This document shows, in pieces, positions 6,450-8,892 of a stretch of DNA of 8,892 bases. The notes under the pieces are model-generated. The model ran no database searches. It saw nothing but the letters and a program-made list of their open reading frames with translations, and had not been told where the DNA came from. Origin of the DNA: a bacterium (GTDB taxonomy: Bacteria > Thermosulfidibacterota > Thermosulfidibacteria > Thermosulfidibacterales > Thermosulfidibacteraceae); the NCBI GenBank assembly GCA_027022065.1, contig JALVZS010000115.1, forward strand, positions 1-8,892. Direction: 5' to 3'. The position numbers and the translations under genes were made by a program. Within the stretch, counting starts at the first letter, position 1; each line of letters starts with the position of its first letter.

Positions 6450-7789
6450 AGCTGTTTGGGACTGATGGAATAAGAGGAAGGGCCAATGAGTATCCGATGG
6501 TTCCTGAAGTGGTGCTGAAGGTGGGAAAGGCTGTGGGAAAGATTTTTAGCAATCGCGGCAAAAGCAGGGGTATGATTGTTATAGGGAAGGACACGAGGGT
6601 TTCCTGCTACATGTTTGAGGCTGCTCTTGTGGCTGGTATATGCTCAATGGGGGCTGATGCTTATCTTTTAGGTCCTATGCCCACACCAGGCATAAGCTTT
6701 ATAACCGAGAACATGAGGGCTGATGCGGGCATTGTTATTTCCGCTTCACACAATCCGTACCACGATAATGGGATAAAGATCTTTAATGAAGAGGGTATGA
6801 AACTTACAGAAGAGCTGGAGAGAAGAATTGAGGAGCTTGTGGCAGGGGAGGATATAGCTGGATCTGCAGAAAAGGTTGGTAAAGCTTACAGGATAGAGGA
6901 TGCTGTGGGAAGATATATTGTGCACTTAAAGCAGTGCTTTCCTAAAGGGGAGACCCTAGACGGTATTAGAATAGTGGTGGATTGTGCAAACGGGGCCACT
7001 TATAAGGTGGCTCCTTTGGTATTTTCTGAGCTGGGAGCGGATGTAATAGCAATCAACTGTTCTCCCAATGGTTACAATATAAATGACAACTGTGGAGCTG
7101 TTTATCCTGAGGGTATGGCAAAGAAGGTTGTTGAAAGTGGAGCCCATTTAGGGGTTGCCTTTGACGGAGATGGAGATAGGGCCATATTTGCCGATGAAAC
7201 TGGCACTGTAATTGATGGGGACGATGTGCTTGCCATATGCGGTGTGGAGATGAAAAGGGAGGGGATGTTAAATAACGATGTTGTTGTTTCCACAGTTGCG
7301 GCGGGAAAAGGGCTTGAGGTTTCTCTATCTCGTGAGGGTATCAGGCTTGAGAGGTCTCCTGTTGGAGATAGATTTGTTTATGAGAAGATGCTTGAAACAG
7401 GGGCTTTCTTGGGGGGAGAGCCCTCTGGTCATGTTATTTTCAGGCATTTTGTGAAGACAGGAGATGGTATTGTTACGGCTCTTAGGCTTCTCTGGGTAAT
7501 GAAGGCAACAGGTAAGGGCCTTTCTCAGCTGAGGGAAGAGAGGGTGTTAAAGTTTCCAAAGGCTGAGATTAGTATCCCTGTAAAGAAAAAGGTGCCTTTT
7601 GAAAGCATTCCTTTAGGGGAGCTTGTTAACAGGGTTAGCCGTGAGGTGGAAGGAATAGGCGGCAGGGTATTGGTGAGATATTCCGGAACTGAAAATAAGC
7701 TTAGAATAATGGTTGAGGGAGAGGATGGTGATAGGGTAAACTACTATGCACAGATTTTGGCCGAAGAGGCTAGAAAAGAGCTGGGTTAG
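6446..7789 (+). CDS. glmM: Phosphoglucosamine mutase
   Basis: A 447-residue enzyme converting glucosamine 6-phosphate to glucosamine 1-phosphate, the step feeding UDP-GlcNAc for peptidoglycan and lipopolysaccharide. It starts [18 protein letters not shown], the standard GlmM N-terminus. The phosphoserine loop is SASHNP with S101; metal binding is DGDGDR (D240, D242, D244); the sugar-binding loop is GGEPSGH (323-329); and the phosphate-binding loop is RYSGTEN (411-417). These four sites and the length are all normal. The start is GTG, sharing four bases with the ybbR stop (GTGA at 6446-6449), with GGAGG 7 bases before it. pdxJ follows 13 bases after the stop. In Firmicutes GlmM also binds CdaA; no cdaA is visible here. 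Confidence 0.98.
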   Translation: MKLFGTDGIRGRANEYPMVPEVVLKVGKAVGKIFSNRGKSRGMIVIGKDTRVSCYMFEAALVAGICSMGADAYLLGPMPTPGISFITENMRADAGIVISASHNPYHDNGIKIFNEEGMKLTEELERRIEELVAGEDIAGSAEKVGKAYRIEDAVGRYIVHLKQCFPKGETLDGIRIVVDCANGATYKVAPLVFSELGADVIAINCSPNGYNINDNCGAVYPEGMAKKVVESGAHLGVAFDGDGDRAIFADETGTVIDGDDVLAICGVEMKREGMLNNDVVVSTVAAGKGLEVSLSREGIRLERSPVGDRFVYEKMLETGAFLGGEPSGHVIFRHFVKTGDGIVTALRLLWVMKATGKGLSQLREERVLKFPKAEISIPVKKKVPFESIPLGELVNRVSREVEGIGGRVLVRYSGTENKLRIMVEGEDGDRVNYYAQILAEEARKELG

Positions 7790-7802
7790 GAGGTGATTGG
7801 TC

Positions 7803-8522
7803 ATGGGGTATGTGAGGTTAGGGGTTAATGTTGATCATGTGGCTACGTTGAGGGAGGCTAGAAAAAGTGTTGCTCCTGACCCTGTGGAGGCAGCTTTTCT
7901 GGCGGAGCTTGCGGGTGCCGATGGTATTACTGTGCATCTAAGGATGGATAGAAGACATATAAAGGAGAGGGATCTTAGGCTGCTCAGGCAAACTGTGAAA
8001 ACCAGGTTGAATTTAGAAATGGCAGCTACCGAGGAGATGCTTAGCATAGCCCTTGAGGTGAAGCCGGATCAGGTGACGCTTGTTCCTGAAAGGCCGGGAG
8101 AGGTAACCACTGAAGGTGGGCTAGATGTAGCTTCTTCTGTTGATGAGATAGCCAAGGTTGTTGAAAAGCTGAAAGGAGCGGGTATTGAGGTTTCCATATT
8201 TGTTGATCCAGATACCTCTCAGGTTAAGGCTGCCAAAGAGGCTGGTGCTGATGCCATTGAGATACACACAGGTATATACGCAGCGGCTAAAAATAAGGAA
8301 AATGAGTTGGAGAGGATTTTTGAAGCAGCCAGGGTTGCAAGAAACCTAGGGCTTAGAGTCCATGCGGGTCATGATCTCAACTACAGAAATATCATCCCTG
8401 TTCTTAAGACACCCGGATTGGAAGAGGTAAATATAGGGCATGCCATTATAGCTAGGGCTATTTATGTAGGTATTGAAAGGGCAGTAAGGGAGATGAAAGA
8501 GGTTATAAATGCGTATAGCTAA
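7803..8522 (+). CDS. pdxJ: Pyridoxine 5'-phosphate synthase
   Basis: A 239-residue TIM-barrel enzyme that joins 1-deoxy-D-xylulose 5-phosphate and 3-amino-2-oxopropyl phosphate to make pyridoxine 5'-phosphate, the last ring-forming step of DXP-dependent vitamin B6 synthesis. Motifs are [15 protein letters not shown] (6-20), [12 protein letters not shown] (42-53, with H45, R47, R50), NLEMA with E72, and [10 protein letters not shown] (187-196). Length is normal for the family. The ATG at 7803 lies 9 bases after AGGAGG (7788-7793), part of a near-complete anti-16S match AGGAGGTGAT. A TTG at 7797 is in frame but only 3 bases from the site, so ATG is preferred. The gene overlaps pgpA by 14 bases. 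Finding PdxJ implies the PdxA-PdxJ route rather than PdxS/PdxT. Confidence 0.97.
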   Translation: MGYVRLGVNVDHVATLREARKSVAPDPVEAAFLAELAGADGITVHLRMDRRHIKERDLRLLRQTVKTRLNLEMAATEEMLSIALEVKPDQVTLVPERPGEVTTEGGLDVASSVDEIAKVVEKLKGAGIEVSIFVDPDTSQVKAAKEAGADAIEIHTGIYAAAKNKENELERIFEAARVARNLGLRVHAGHDLNYRNIIPVLKTPGLEEVNIGHAIIARAIYVGIERAVREMKEVINAYS

Positions 8523-8892
8523 GGTACTATTTCTCACGGGATTAGGTACAGGTCTTATTCCCTTTGCTCCTGGGACATGGGGATCTCTTTTGGGTTTGTT
8601 CTTTTATCTTATCTTTTATAAATTACCGGTTGCTTTTTTGATTTACCTTGCGGTTCTTGCGCTAGGTGTAAAACTCTCATCTTCCTCTTACATGCTGTTT
8701 GGGGAAGAGGACAGCTCAAAGATTGTCATTGATGAAGTTTTGGGTATGTGGACTGCCCTTTTGGGGCTAAAGTTAAGTTTTTGGTTGATTGTTATTGCAT
8801 TTCTGATGTTTAGGTTTTTTGATATATATAAACCAAATTTCATAGCTTTCTTTGAGAGGTTACCTGGCGGCTGGGGCGTTGTGGTTGATGAT
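8509..8892 (+). CDS. pgpA: Phosphatidylglycerophosphatase A, partial (3' end outside window)
   Basis: The open frame from the ATG at 8509 gives 128 residues to the window edge; complete PgpA proteins are roughly 150-170. It removes phosphate from phosphatidylglycerophosphate in the inner membrane to give phosphatidylglycerol. Diagnostic motifs are [16 protein letters not shown] (11-26), [12 protein letters not shown] (68-79) and FRFFDIYKP (101-109), followed by [13 protein letters not shown] at the edge (116-128). Hydrophobic segments lie at about 25-37, 40-56 and 82-104. The start is inside pdxJ in another frame, overlapping it by 14 bases and preceded by an AGAGG-like site about 6 bases upstream, so expression is probably coupled to pdxJ. 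No frameshift is seen. Confidence 0.95.
   Translation, partial: MRIAKVLFLTGLGTGLIPFAPGTWGSLLGLFFYLIFYKLPVAFLIYLAVLALGVKLSSSSYMLFGEEDSSKIVIDEVLGMWTALLGLKLSFWLIVIAFLMFRFFDIYKPNFIAFFERLPGGWGVVVDD

Noticed and set aside
7797-7802. TTG start for pdxJ, two codons upstream of the ATG
   Set aside because: It is only 3 bases from the AGGAGG, whereas the ATG at 7803 has normal spacing and matches the family N-terminus.
1-8892. tRNA, rRNA, CRISPR array, insertion sequence or prophage
   Set aside because: Reading both strands showed no cloverleaf, no regularly spaced repeats, no transposase and no terminal inverted repeats; all gaps are under about 200 bases and are explained by promoters and terminators.

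Overview
The window looks like chromosome from a thermophilic, anaerobic or microaerophilic bacterium. The sequence shows Lys/Glu/Val-rich proteins, short intergenic gaps, a seven-heme cytochrome c and strong GGAGG ribosome binding sites. The genus cannot be fixed from sequence alone; an Aquificota-like or Thermodesulfobacteriota-like lineage is my inference. No mobile element, tRNA, rRNA or CRISPR array was seen. Most genes are conserved housekeeping genes, and the less ordinary parts are the two cytochromes and two small arrangements around rpsT and ybbR.

Left part (1-1350, + strand): the C-terminal end of a HAMP-domain protein, then a LivK-type periplasmic binding protein. This pair ends at a strong intrinsic terminator. 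No ABC permease or ATPase follows, so a sensing role is possible. On the - strand (3068 down to 1360) is a two-gene electron-transfer module: a heptaheme c-type cytochrome with a membrane anchor and an embedded EF-hand loop, overlapping by ATGA a four-helix cytochrome b. Together they look like a quinone/quinol-linked membrane module with no catalytic subunit in view.

Middle (3167-5229, + strand): groES-groEL behind a sigma70-type promoter and a near-perfect CIRCE operator, implying HrcA heat-shock control, and closed by an intrinsic terminator. Converging on it from the right (5749 down to 5244, - strand) is rpsT (ribosomal protein S20, with a TTG start), coupled by ATGA overlap to a small Cys-rich protein of the DUF6485 type.

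Right part (5829-8892, + strand): a tight run ybbR/cdaR-like, glmM, pdxJ and pgpA (cut by the window edge). It combines amino-sugar supply for the envelope, vitamin B6 synthesis and phosphatidylglycerol synthesis. The ybbR-glmM pair is known next to the cyclic-di-AMP synthase gene cdaA in other bacteria, but here the position upstream of ybbR is taken by the divergent rpsT operon. The start of ybbR is uncertain: the ATG at 5829 has no ribosome binding site, whereas an ATT at 5853 follows a strong one.
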